A stretch of 64,000 nucleotides of DNA. Origin: Kiloniella spongiae. GTDB lineage: Bacteria; Pseudomonadota; Alphaproteobacteria; Kiloniellales; Kiloniellaceae. The notes beneath the pieces were generated by a model. It saw only the letters and a list, made by a program, of their open reading frames with translations, did not search any database and had not been told where the DNA came from. This document shows positions 41,770 to 50,309 of this stretch, in pieces. The position numbers were made by a program, and so were the translations under genes. Location: assembly GCF_001026905.1 (NCBI RefSeq), contig NZ_LAQL01000003.1, positions 372,001 through 436,000 on the forward strand, written 5' to 3'. The number at the start of each line of letters is the position of its first letter. The stretch's first letter is position 1.

Positions 41770-42366
41770 TTAAGGTTTTGGCAAAACCGTCATTGCTACG
41801 TCGATGAAGCTGAATAGCTTGTTCTTGCAAGCATCGGCTCTTCCCAAGACACCAAGTGCAAGGGATTGGGCAGAGAAAAACTCTCCGTATGCTTTGGCAT
41901 CAATATTGAGGGGGATTTCTCCATTTTTTTGTGCTTTTTCAAATCTTTCAATAAAAATATCTCTGCGTTTTTGATCGTACTCTTTACTGATAGTCTCTAG
42001 CTCAGGGTGTGTTGAAGATCCTTCGACAAGGCTATTGACGACAAAGCAACCACTTGGACAGTTTTTATCCAACATTGAATAGGCAACTGATTCTAAAAAA
42101 CGTCGCACGACAACGGGTAAGGCGTCGGTTGAGTTTTTCAGATCATCAAGTAAGGGCGTGCCCAGGTTATTAAAATAACGGGTCAGGGATTTTTTATAGA
42201 GAGATTCTTTGTCACCAAAACAGGCGTATAGCCCCGGTTTTGCCATACCAGTTGCGCAGACAAGATCACTCATCGATGTGCCTTCGAAGCCTTTGTTCCA
42301 AAAGACTTTCATTGCCGTATCCAGAACTTCTTCCGGATCCGTTTTTCGTGGTCGACCACGCCCCAT
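41770..42366 (-). CDS. TetR-family repressor
   Basis: The product is 198 residues. The HTH (residues 8-55) has VLDTAMKVFWNKGFEGTSMS, then GMAKPGLYACFGDKESLYKK. The C-terminal half fits the ligand-binding bundle of AcuR/YxaF-like members with SCPSGC-type cysteines (NCPSGCFVVN). Divergent from the short-chain dehydrogenase gene; a large dyad lies between. Cys residues in the ligand domain could allow sensing of electrophiles or quinones. It probably represses itself, the dehydrogenase and, through 32608, the AhpD-like gene. Confidence 0.87.
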   Translation of the reverse strand: MGRGRPRKTDPEEVLDTAMKVFWNKGFEGTSMSDLVCATGMAKPGLYACFGDKESLYKKSLTRYFNNLGTPLLDDLKNSTDALPVVVRRFLESVAYSMLDKNCPSGCFVVNSLVEGSSTHPELETISKEYDQKRRDIFIERFEKAQKNGEIPLNIDAKAYGEFFSAQSLALGVLGRADACKNKLFSFIDVAMTVLPKP

Positions 42367-42482
42367 AGGTTCACTCTAAAATATAATACACGGGCGCACT
42401 TTAGCATTTAAGACGAAATTTTCAAGTTTCAAGCTCTTATGCAGTACGACCAGCTCTCTTTGTTCGTTTTTTTGATCTATAT

Positions 42483-42520
42483 GTCAACATTAAAGTACCG
42501 ATTGGTATTTTAATGTTGAC
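42483..42520. promoter_or_regulatory. 38-bp dyad with outward -35 boxes, TetR operator 1
   Basis: The two 19-bp halves match at 17 positions. The outer arms are GTCAACATTAAA and TTTAATGTTGAC; the centre is TACCGATTGGTA (42496-42507). TTGACA boxes for both divergent genes (42487-42482 leftward, 42516-42521 rightward) are formed by the outer arms, so binding here should shut both promoters. Confidence 0.7.
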
Positions 42521-42545
42521 AAGTGTGTTGTTGTGATTACTTTAA

Positions 42546-42557
42546 TACCAATCGGTA
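42546..42557. promoter_or_regulatory. TetR operator core, copy 2
   Basis: TACCAATCGGTA is the reverse-oriented copy of the centre of the dyad at 42496-42507, 50 bp away (about five turns). It falls near the expected transcription start of the dehydrogenase gene. Confidence 0.6.
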
Positions 42558-42604
42558 ATTTAATGTTATTTTTGAACTCATCAATTATTTATAGGAACAG
42601 GATC

Positions 42605-43345
42605 ATGAGTAAAGTTAAGGGGAAAGTCGCACTTGTTACGGGGGCAAACCGCGGGATTGGTCATGCCTTTGTTGAAGAGATAATCGCCGCTGGTGCTTCA
42701 AAAGTTTATGCTACAGCTCGTGATACAGACAGGTTGGCAGGCCTTGTGAAAGAATATGAAGGAAAGGTTATTCCTGTAGAGTTGGATGTGAACCAACCTG
42801 ATACAATCAAAGCTATCGCGAATGAATTCAAAGATGTTTCTTTGTTAATTAATAATGCAGGAATTGCTCGTTTTACCAGTTTCATGACGGCATCTTCTCT
42901 GGATGATGCTCGAGATGAAATGGAGACAAATTACTTTGCCCCTATGAATATGATCCGCGCCTTTGCACCTGTCTTAAAGGCAAATGATGGTGGTGCTATT
43001 GTGAATATCTCTTCTGTCGCTGGGTATCTGAATTTCCCTGTCCTGGGGTCTTATTCCGCATCAAAGGCCGCTGTTCACTCTCTGACCCAAGGGGTTCGTG
43101 CTGAACTTGCTATGCAAGGCACGCATGTCGTCGGCGTTTATCCTGGCCCGATTGATACGGACATGACCGCAGGGATTGCTTTGGATAAAACAGCCCCAAA
43201 TGAAGTTGCCAAGAAGGTCTTAGAGGCGGTTGAAAACGGCGTGGAAGATGTTTATCCCGACCCGATGTCAGTTGATTTTCATGCTGGTTTCTTGAACGAT
43301 CCAAAAGCTTTGGAAAAACAAGTGGGTGAGATGCTGCCCGAGTAA
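42605..43345 (+). CDS. Short-chain dehydrogenase/reductase
   Basis: The ATG at 42605 is preceded by AGGAACAGG; the frame extends upstream through the operator and is not used. The 246-residue product has the classical SDR features: TGANRGIG cofactor loop near residues 12-19, NNAG, the catalytic Ser in NISSVAG and Tyr-x-x-x-Lys in SYSASKAA. The C-terminus is typical. It reduces or oxidises a carbonyl/alcohol with NAD(P). Its control by a TetR protein with nearby VOC and AhpD-like genes suggests detoxification of reactive carbonyls or quinones; this is inference. Confidence 0.9.
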   Translation: MSKVKGKVALVTGANRGIGHAFVEEIIAAGASKVYATARDTDRLAGLVKEYEGKVIPVELDVNQPDTIKAIANEFKDVSLLINNAGIARFTSFMTASSLDDARDEMETNYFAPMNMIRAFAPVLKANDGGAIVNISSVAGYLNFPVLGSYSASKAAVHSLTQGVRAELAMQGTHVVGVYPGPIDTDMTAGIALDKTAPNEVAKKVLEAVENGVEDVYPDPMSVDFHAGFLNDPKALEKQVGEMLPE

Positions 43346-43405
43346 TAACTACTGTCGGTAAGTTACGTTGTTAAATGACGTATTAAAGCATGGCTTTAAA
43401 TTGTT

Positions 43406-43438
43406 GAGGGATGAATTGTTAGAAGCTATTCATCCCTC
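43406..43438. terminator. Bidirectional hairpin between the dehydrogenase and chemoreceptor genes
   Basis: GAGGGATGAAT (43406-43416) and ATTCATCCCTC (43428-43438) form an 11-bp perfect stem with an 11-nt loop, between convergent genes. A/T-rich sequence follows. Confidence 0.7.
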
Positions 43439-43485
43439 CATTTAATTTAGATTTCTTATTGTTAAGGTTTTTGTTGATTGGCTCT

Positions 43486-44664
43486 TTAATTCTTTAGGGA
43501 AGTTTCAATTGATGCGAGTTCATTCAGAAGACCCGAGGCCAGCTCAATGTTTCGTGCAGATCCTGTAATGGCGGCTTTGGTGTTGCTTTTGATCTCACGA
43601 ATATCATCTGTCAGGCCGTGAAATTTTTGTAGCTCTTCGTTAAACAGGCCGAGTTGTTGGCGCATCTGATCCACGAGTGTTGACATTTCTACGCTGGTCG
43701 CGCTCGATTTTTCCTCGTCACGCTTGGTCGCTTCTTCGGTGCTGGTCATCGTGGTTTCAAGGGATTGAATGCCCGTTGTTAGGTCCTTGATCCCCAGGTT
43801 GAGCTTTTCGAGCAAACTGTTGACCTGTGTGACTGATTTGGAAACGTTTGTAGCAAGATCTTTTACTTCGTTTGCAACAACAGCAAAACCTTTACCAGCA
43901 TCCCCTGCACGTGCTGCTTCAATCGTAGCGTTTAAGGCTAATAAGTTTGTTTGTCTGGCAACGGCTGCTATATCATCAGCAATAGAATTAATTTCAGCAA
44001 AGCTGGAACTGAATTTCAAAATATTATCAGCAAGTTGCGAACTATTTTTCTGACCGTTAGACATTTCATGATGAATTGTAGAGAAGGTCTTGCTCATATC
44101 GCAAACCGTTTTGCCCATGCTATCCAGATCTTGCTCTCTTTGTGCCATCTGCTGGATAAGACCATCTACATTACCGGCGAAGGTTTCGGCCTTTGTTATC
44201 AGGGTTCCTATAAATTCTGTACGTTCTCTGGATGTTGTATTGACCTTTTCAGCATTCCCTTTGATGTCGCTTCCATTTGATATGGCAATACTTAAGGGGC
44301 CCGTTAAATCCGGATGTTGATGCTGAACACCGTTTTGCTGTTCCGCTTTTGGAACGGTACTTTCTATCGTTTCTTGTCGCTGTGAAGAAGCTTCGATGGC
44401 CTTGCTCTTTACAATGTTCAGTTCGTCCATCAAGGCCAGACGTTCTTTCTGATGACCGAGAGTTGCAAACAAACTTGAAATGCTGGAAACAGAATAGGGG
44501 ACCAGATAGGTTAACAAAACTTTGGAAGTATTGAGTGGCTCATCCCCGAAGATTGCCCCCCACTGATTAATGAAAGTCAGAATGGTTCCAGCGGTTAATG
44601 CAACAATTAGCGCCCGACGAACAAGCGGACCACTGATGAGAATACGAAGATCTGAAAACTGCAT
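43486..44664 (-). CDS. Chemoreceptor signalling protein fused to an NrtS-like membrane domain
   Basis: From ATG 44662-44664 the product is 392 residues; starts up to 17 codons earlier are possible. Residues 1 to about 75 have two hydrophobic helices and match NrtS, a small nitrate/nitrite transport protein: [20 protein letters not shown], then [14 protein letters not shown]. Then a linker and coiled coil lead to a methyl-accepting signalling domain (about 170-380). Its conserved hairpin tip is [20 protein letters not shown], followed by [13 protein letters not shown]. No periplasmic sensor domain exists. The NrtS part may act as the sensor or transporter; this is inference. Confidence 0.82.
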   Translation of the reverse strand: MQFSDLRILISGPLVRRALIVALTAGTILTFINQWGAIFGDEPLNTSKVLLTYLVPYSVSSISSLFATLGHQKERLALMDELNIVKSKAIEASSQRQETIESTVPKAEQQNGVQHQHPDLTGPLSIAISNGSDIKGNAEKVNTTSRERTEFIGTLITKAETFAGNVDGLIQQMAQREQDLDSMGKTVCDMSKTFSTIHHEMSNGQKNSSQLADNILKFSSSFAEINSIADDIAAVARQTNLLALNATIEAARAGDAGKGFAVVANEVKDLATNVSKSVTQVNSLLEKLNLGIKDLTTGIQSLETTMTSTEEATKRDEEKSSATSVEMSTLVDQMRQQLGLFNEELQKFHGLTDDIREIKSNTKAAITGSARNIELASGLLNELASIETSLKN

Positions 44665-44843
44665 GCGACACCCGAAGAAGAACATCCTAAAGATAGAACC
44701 GTTAAGAGATAACAAAAATGCAGAACCTTTATCTCTTTGGGGCTTAAAGGCCTAAACCTGAAGTAAGCAGCCACCATGTTAGGAAAAACAAGTAAACAAA
44801 ACCTCTATAGAGTTCGGGAATAAATATAATTTGAGTACAGTGA

Positions 44844-45584
44844 TTACTCTCGGTTCCGGCGATCTGTTTTATCCCAACCACTCAGAGCGCTGGGGATCAT
44901 GAGGTCCATAAGCTCAAAGGAATTACGACAGGCGCGATGGAGATTGGCTTCAAAATCTTCGCTGGCACTGTCAGAGGATGAGTCAGACAACGCTCGAATA
45001 ACCACAAAGGGAAGGCCGTTGAGGCGGCATGTTTGCCCAAAGGCTGCACCTTCCATTTCGGTCGCAAGTGCTGCAAATTCACGTTGGAGCCAACGGAGTT
45101 TATCGCGATCCTGAACAAAGGTATCGCCCGAGGCTATGGTGCCAAGCATTAGGTTCGGGGCACCTTCAACGTCTTCAAAAGCATTGTCAAAGGCGGCGGT
45201 GGCTTTACCGACAAGGTCGGGATCACATTCAATAAGACGTTCCCGACCTGGTGTTTCCCCATGACGGCGCCCGAAAGCGGTTAGATCCATATCGTATTCC
45301 ACCACATGACTGGCAATGATAATGTCCCCCGCTTGCATGTTGGGGAGTAAGCCGCCAGCGACGCCGCTAAAAACCAGCTTATGCGGTTTAAAGAGATCAA
45401 TCATCATTTGAGTACAGATTGTTGCATTGACCTTGCCAATACCGGATTGGGCCAGAGCGATATCTGTCCCTTTGTAATTCCCCGTCCTGACGGTTATCCC
45501 GGCGTGCATACTCTCGTTCACGTCGCTGAGTTGCCCCAACAAAAGTTGTACCTCTTCACTCATTGCGCCAATAACGCCTAACAT
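44844..45584 (-). CDS. mtnN: 5'-methylthioadenosine/S-adenosylhomocysteine nucleosidase
   Basis: The ATG at 45582-45584 is preceded by GGGAGAT and gives the classical start MLGVIGAMSEEVQLLL; the frame extends upstream without support. The 246-residue product has the phosphorylase-fold motifs SGIGKVNA, FSGVAGGL and the catalytic region ATEMEGAAFGQTC, followed by ALSDSS with the acidic catalytic Asp. It hydrolyses MTA and SAH to adenine and the sulfur sugar, feeding methionine salvage. It stands alone. Neighbouring spermidine synthase (6 kb right) produces MTA, a metabolic link but not an operon. Confidence 0.92.
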   Translation of the reverse strand: MLGVIGAMSEEVQLLLGQLSDVNESMHAGITVRTGNYKGTDIALAQSGIGKVNATICTQMMIDLFKPHKLVFSGVAGGLLPNMQAGDIIIASHVVEYDMDLTAFGRRHGETPGRERLIECDPDLVGKATAAFDNAFEDVEGAPNLMLGTIASGDTFVQDRDKLRWLQREFAALATEMEGAAFGQTCRLNGLPFVVIRALSDSSSDSASEDFEANLHRACRNSFELMDLMIPSALSGWDKTDRRNRE

Positions 45585-45870
45585 GGTGATCTCCCTGCAC
45601 GGATGATTTGTTGCGTGAGTATAAGTTATCAACCTAAAGGAATAGTAAAGCAGGGGAGGAATGTGAGTTTTCCGGGCGACAGGTATTATACTTCCTGTGC
45701 CAATTTGTTCTGTTTTGAGCTACGAGTGGTCATTACGGTAAGTTTTGCAAATTCATAGAAAATTTGATTACGTTATATGTGGCACAGGTCTATTTGCATA
45801 ACTGGTTCTAGTTTCTGATCTCCATCGTTTTATTCTGTGTTATCCCCTCAAAAGATATGGAAATATTACT

Positions 45871-46164
45871 ATGTCACGTTGGATTGTTTATTTTGAAGAT
45901 ACACCTGCTATGCTTCCTGTGCGTAGAGCCAAGGGGGCAGAACATATCGAATATCTGAAAAGCAACTCGGAAAATATTTTGATTGGGGGTGGTTTATGTT
46001 CTGTGCCAGAAGCGCCGTTTGTCGGTGGGTTGTGGGTTGTTGAAGCAGAAGATTATGATCAGGTCTTAACCCTGGTGTTAAACGATCCCTACTTCGTGCC
46101 GGAACATCGGAATTTCAAAATTCTGGCATGGGGGAAGGCGCTGGACCGAACCGTAAGCTTATAG
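45871..46164 (+). CDS. YciI-like protein
   Basis: The product is 97 residues, the normal size. It begins SRWIVYFEDTPAMLPVRRAK and has EHIEYLKSN with the conserved His, then GGGLCSVPEA and the later NDPYFVPEHRNFKILAW. The Asp-Pro-Tyr segment is typical of the fold. YciI proteins are small ferredoxin-like enzymes or binding proteins whose substrates are mostly unknown. The following gene, 131 bp on, may or may not be co-transcribed. Confidence 0.88.
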   Translation: MSRWIVYFEDTPAMLPVRRAKGAEHIEYLKSNSENILIGGGLCSVPEAPFVGGLWVVEAEDYDQVLTLVLNDPYFVPEHRNFKILAWGKALDRTVSL

Positions 46165-46295
46165 ATTTTGCATCATTATCTGTCGTTATTGCCTAATGTT
46201 TTCTCCTCAAAGGGCATTTAGACTAACAGTCTCAGCTTTCTTTTGTATTTTGCTATATTCTATTGCCAAATCATACCACTTGAGGGGATTTAGAT

Positions 46296-47117
46296 ATGTC
46301 ACCCACGCAGCAAGAAAAATATAGGACATTTAAAGAACTTCACGAAAGAGCCGGAGCTTTTGTTATTCCCAATCCCTGGAATGCGGGGACCGCAAAAATC
46401 CTCACGTCTCTGGGGTTTGAAGCGCTGGCAACCACGTCAGCCGGGATTGCTTTTTCTTTGGGGCGACAGGATGGGCTTGCCGCCCTTACCCGTGAAGAAA
46501 CACTCGCCAACTGCCGCGAGATTGTTGATGCGAGTGATTTGCCTGTGTCTGCCGATCTCGAAGACGGTTTTGGTGCTGCGCCGGAGAATTGCGTGGAAAC
46601 TATTCAATGGGCAATTGAGGCCGGACTGGTTGGCGGGTCTATAGAAGATGCAACGGGTGACCCTGAAAACCCGATCTATGATTTCGAGTTGGCTGTTGAG
46701 CGCATTCATGCAGCAAGCGAGGCGTGCCAAGGGCAGCCATTCTTACTGACCGCACGCAGTGAAAATTTTATCCGCGGACGGCTGGATCTGGATGATACAA
46801 TTCGTCGATTACAGGCCTTTGAACGTGCCGGAGCAGATGTTCTCTATGCGCCGGGGCTTCCCGATCTAAACGCGATTAAAGCGGTTTGTGATGCTGTGTC
46901 AAAACCAGTGAATGTTGTTATGGGACTGGTCGGCGTAACTTTTAGTGTTGATGAATTGGCCGAAGCTGGCGTGAAAAGAGTATCTGTCGGTGGGTCAATG
47001 GCCCGGGCTGCTTTGGGGGGGCTAATGGAGGCCGCGACCGAGATTAAAGAGCGCGGCACGTTCACTTATGGAGACCGTGCATTGTCGAACAAAGTTGCGA
47101 ATGATTTAATGTCCTAG
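46296..47117 (+). CDS. Isocitrate lyase/PEP mutase superfamily protein
   Basis: The product is 273 residues. It has FVIPNPWNAGTAKIL at the first strand, TTSAGIAFSLG, then ADLEDGFG with the metal-binding acidic residues, GGSIEDAT and the helix RSENFIRG with catalytic residues replaced relative to true isocitrate lyase. The common core is that of 2-methylisocitrate lyase and oxaloacetate decarboxylase-like enzymes. It probably cleaves or decarboxylates a 2-oxo acid, with Mg2+. Not a full-length isocitrate lyase (about 430-530 residues) and lacking the KKCGH signature. Confidence 0.85.
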   Translation: MSPTQQEKYRTFKELHERAGAFVIPNPWNAGTAKILTSLGFEALATTSAGIAFSLGRQDGLAALTREETLANCREIVDASDLPVSADLEDGFGAAPENCVETIQWAIEAGLVGGSIEDATGDPENPIYDFELAVERIHAASEACQGQPFLLTARSENFIRGRLDLDDTIRRLQAFERAGADVLYAPGLPDLNAIKAVCDAVSKPVNVVMGLVGVTFSVDELAEAGVKRVSVGGSMARAALGGLMEAATEIKERGTFTYGDRALSNKVANDLMS

Positions 47118-47170
47118 AGCCTTTTCCTTTTGGTTAAAAGTAAGGTAGGCCGAGATCACATCCAAGTCGA

Positions 47171-48112
47171 TTATTGACGTCGTGTTTTTTGGCTATAAAT
47201 CACTGCAACCATGATCACAATGCCCCCAATAATTGCTTGTAATGTTGGAAGTTCGGCAAGAATTAACCATGCTAGCAATGGTGCTATCGGTGTTTCCAGT
47301 GAACTGAGCAGGGCGGCCCGGCCTGACGGGATCAACTTTGCCCCTTCGGTTAAGGAAATAGCGGCAATCGAGAAGAGTAGTCCAAAAAGGGCGAGTGGTA
47401 TGATTTCAGACAAATCAATACTCAAAGGATTTCCTGCGTAAAAACATACCGGAACCAATAAAAGCGATGATAAGGCAGTCGGCCCGGCAGAGGGGGTATT
47501 TGGATAACGCCGATAAATCACCATTATCAAAGCGAGAGAGAAGGTCATGGCAAGTGCGAGCAGATCACCTTCAATATTTAAGCTGCCAATAGATCCGCTC
47601 ACGACAATCAAAACACCTGAAATCGCGCCGAAACACCCCCACGCAACTGGTCTGGTTATTTTTTCCTTGAGCCAGATCCATGCAATGATTGCTGCAAGCA
47701 AGGGGGCAGCTGCATATATTAGGGAAACATTGGCGACAGATGTCAATTTAAAGGCAGAGAGAAAAGCAACGGATCCAAGTGCGCCGATTATCGCGACCGA
47801 GATGCCACTCGCGCCCATCTTGACAAAGCTACGGGTGAAGTTTCTTTTGTATATAATCCAGACGAAGAGAAAAAGAGCAGCAAAAATACCCCGCCATGCA
47901 ATGATTGACCAGGTTTCGACCTGAATGCTCTTGGTGAAAATGCCTGCCATGCTGAAAAGAACTGCTGACATAATGACAAGGAAAACACCACGTTTATTAT
48001 GAGTAATGATTTCCTCGATTTTTTCTTTTGTGTGGCTCGCTTTCATGGGGTTTTGGCATGCAGGAAGCTGAGACTTTAACGTTGCTGTTTTTGAGGTGTT
48101 TTTCGTTGTCAT
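47171..48112 (-). CDS. EamA/DMT-family transporter
   Basis: The product is 313 residues from ATG 48112; ATG 48044-48046 gives 291 residues and I cannot choose on ribosome binding sites. About ten transmembrane helices form two EamA repeats, the first with LVIMSAVLFSMAGIFTKSI and the second starting near residue 175. The motif ETPIAPLLAWLILAELPT near the end marks the second repeat. It probably exports a metabolite across the inner membrane. It is divergent from the ArsR gene with 84 bp between. Confidence 0.87.
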   Translation of the reverse strand: MTTKNTSKTATLKSQLPACQNPMKASHTKEKIEEIITHNKRGVFLVIMSAVLFSMAGIFTKSIQVETWSIIAWRGIFAALFLFVWIIYKRNFTRSFVKMGASGISVAIIGALGSVAFLSAFKLTSVANVSLIYAAAPLLAAIIAWIWLKEKITRPVAWGCFGAISGVLIVVSGSIGSLNIEGDLLALAMTFSLALIMVIYRRYPNTPSAGPTALSSLLLVPVCFYAGNPLSIDLSEIIPLALFGLLFSIAAISLTEGAKLIPSGRAALLSSLETPIAPLLAWLILAELPTLQAIIGGIVIMVAVIYSQKTRRQ

Positions 48113-48196
48113 GGATGAATGCTTTTCTGAGCGAAGGTTCCGGATTTAAACACCATATCACTTGCGTTGTCGATATGTTTTGGATAAAACCGAAAT

Positions 48197-48883
48197 ATGG
48201 ATGCAGAACCTTCTATGGCCTCTATTGGGGCCCTTATCGGATCGCCGGCACGGTCGGCGATGTTGGCGCTTCTTTTTGACGGGAGGGCCTTGACGGCAAC
48301 AGAGTTGTCGCAAGCTGCGGGCGTTTCTGCTGCGACGGCAAGTGAGCATTTGGGAAAGCTTGTTTCTGGTGGCTTGCTGATTTGTGAAAAACATGGACGG
48401 CATCGCTATTATAAACTCGCCGGTGACGAAGTTGCCGAAGCATTGGAGCCTTTGGTACATTTGGTCCGGCACAAGCCCGCCCCAATCCGGCAAGTATCAT
48501 CCGAACAGAAACAAATAAGATGTGCCCGGTTGTGTTACGACCATATGGCCGGAGAACTTGGTGTCTCAATCACTACTGCAATGGTTGAACAAGGATATCT
48601 TGTCGTAAAAGACCGTCATTACGATGTAACAATAACGGGCGAAAGATTTTTTGCCGAACTGGGTATTGATCTAAGATCTTTACGAAAAGCGCGACGTCAG
48701 TTTGCACCTCAATGTCTGGACTGGAGTGAGCGAAAACCTCATGTAGCCGGGGCATTGGGGGCAGCGATAAAGGATTTGGCTTTCAGCTTGAAATGGATCG
48801 AACGAACCAAACATCGCCGAATTATCAAATTGACAGATTTTGGCCGAAAACAACTTGGGCAAAAGCTGGGGTTAAAGCTATGA
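48197..48883 (+). CDS. ArsR-type winged-helix regulator
   Basis: The product is 228 residues, longer than plain ArsR (about 100) because of a C-terminal domain. The HTH is at about residues 10-80: LIGSPARSAMLALLFDGRAL, then VSAATASEHLGKLVSGGLL, then RHRYYKLAG. No Cys pair for metal binding is placed as in ArsR or SmtB. The stop overlaps the amine oxidase start (ATGA), so the gene is co-transcribed with it, and the two probably share a signal. A role in polyamine or amine response is inference from the operon. Confidence 0.85.
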   Translation: MDAEPSMASIGALIGSPARSAMLALLFDGRALTATELSQAAGVSAATASEHLGKLVSGGLLICEKHGRHRYYKLAGDEVAEALEPLVHLVRHKPAPIRQVSSEQKQIRCARLCYDHMAGELGVSITTAMVEQGYLVVKDRHYDVTITGERFFAELGIDLRSLRKARRQFAPQCLDWSERKPHVAGALGAAIKDLAFSLKWIERTKHRRIIKLTDFGRKQLGQKLGLKL

Positions 48884-50208
48884 ATACTAGGTCTTTGTCT
48901 ATAGATCCGAATGTGGCAAATCCAGACGTCGTTGTCGTTGGTGCGGGAATAGCAGGTATTGCTGCCGCCAGAACCCTGATCAAACAGGGGGTATCCGTGC
49001 TCGTTCTCGAAGCGCGGGATCGTATTGGGGGGAGAGCTTATACTGAACAGGAAACCTTTGGTGTTCCCTATGATCACGGCTGTACCTGGCTCCATTCAGC
49101 GGATGAAAACCCCTTATCCTCTCTGGTGAGAGATAAGGCGGGTTTTGATATTTTTGATTTTGGCAAAAGAGAGCCGATTTACTTTGTCCATAGATCGCGA
49201 GATGGCAATCAGGGCGCGCAACGGGCAACGGAACAGGAAGTCATTGAGATTGAGAAGGCCGAAGATGCTCTCTATGACGATCTATGGGGCTACGATGCGG
49301 TAAAGAACGGTGATACCTCTATACATCATTTACGACCGCCAAGGGATCGTTGGGATCAGCTTGCCCAATTGCGAAAGGGATCATTCGAGGCGGGGGTTCA
49401 TTCGAACCGTTTGTCGGTCATTGATTACCAAACGCAGTATGAAACAGGAACCGAGTGGATGGTCCCTCAGGGACTGGCAGCTGGAATTTTCAAAGCGCTG
49501 GGGCCTGTGCCTGTAAAGCTGGAAACCATTGTTGAAAGCATCGATTGGCAGGGAAAAGATATCAAGGTTCAGTCCAGTCAGGGGATAATAACCTGCCGCT
49601 CCGTTCTTGTGACAGTACCGACCGAGATTATTGCCGATGAAACCTTGACGTTTTTGCCTGCCTTACCACAAGAAAAAATGGCCGCGTTTCACGAGTTACC
49701 GATGGGGTTATTGGATAAAATAACCCTTCAGTTTGATCCCGTTTTTAAGTCGCTTGTCCCCGATGCCAATACGAATGAAGCATATCTGGAAACACCTAAA
49801 GATATGAAGCAGACTGATAGCTGGCACAGCCACCTTTTGTGCCCTTTTGGTGAGCCAATGAGTACAATGTTCGTTGGCGGAGGGCTTGCCCGCGATCTCA
49901 CTGCTGAAAGTGGCGACGCAGCACAGGATTTTGCCTTGTCATCACTTGCATCTGTTTTTGGTGAAGATATTAGAAAGCTATTCCGCAAAGGGCATAAGAC
50001 AAAGTGGCTGGCTGATCCCTATGCGCGCGGGGGGTATGCCTATTCAAATATTGGGAAAAATCATCTTCGAGAAGTTGCCCGACAGCCGGTTGACGATCGC
50101 CTGTTTTTTGCAGGTGAAGCGTTGCATGGTAAGTGGGCGAGTATGGCTCCGGGTGCTTATGAAACAGGACAGAAGGCGGCAAATGAAATAATCAATTCTC
50201 TGTTGTGA
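48880..50208 (+). CDS. Flavin amine oxidase (monoamine/polyamine-type)
   Basis: The ATG at 48880 overlaps the ArsR stop and gives 442 residues; the longer frame lies inside ArsR. An FAD-binding Rossmann motif near residue 15 reads VVVVGAGIAGIAAARTL, then VLVLEARDRIGGRAYT. Near the C-terminus GYAYSNIG and FAGEALHGKWASMAPGAYETG complete the flavin site (cut to its marker residues). It should oxidise a primary or secondary amine to an aldehyde with H2O2. With the spermidine synthase gene 101 bp downstream it suggests polyamine turnover. Confidence 0.87.
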   Translation: MNTRSLSIDPNVANPDVVVVGAGIAGIAAARTLIKQGVSVLVLEARDRIGGRAYTEQETFGVPYDHGCTWLHSADENPLSSLVRDKAGFDIFDFGKREPIYFVHRSRDGNQGAQRATEQEVIEIEKAEDALYDDLWGYDAVKNGDTSIHHLRPPRDRWDQLAQLRKGSFEAGVHSNRLSVIDYQTQYETGTEWMVPQGLAAGIFKALGPVPVKLETIVESIDWQGKDIKVQSSQGIITCRSVLVTVPTEIIADETLTFLPALPQEKMAAFHELPMGLLDKITLQFDPVFKSLVPDANTNEAYLETPKDMKQTDSWHSHLLCPFGEPMSTMFVGGGLARDLTAESGDAAQDFALSSLASVFGEDIRKLFRKGHKTKWLADPYARGGYAYSNIGKNHLREVARQPVDDRLFFAGEALHGKWASMAPGAYETGQKAANEIINSLL

Positions 50209-50309
50209 TTTTCGGACGTGTAACATTCTTTAGTTGAAAATAATGGACTTATACTGCTTAAAGTCTTATGACTAAAAGAGCTTATTAAGTTATTGAAAGT
50301 TAGATTAAA

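Noticed and set aside
42533-42604. Longer start for the short-chain dehydrogenase
   Set aside because: These codons run through the second TetR operator core and the likely transcription start; ATG 42605 has a good ribosome binding site and the family start.
46296-47117. Calling this gene isocitrate lyase (aceA)
   Set aside because: It is too short and lacks the KKCGH catalytic signature, so only the superfamily was given.
47118-47170. Possible terminator after the PEP-mutase-like gene (CCTTTTCC near 47121 and AAAAGTAAGG)
   Set aside because: The arms match poorly and the stem would be weak.
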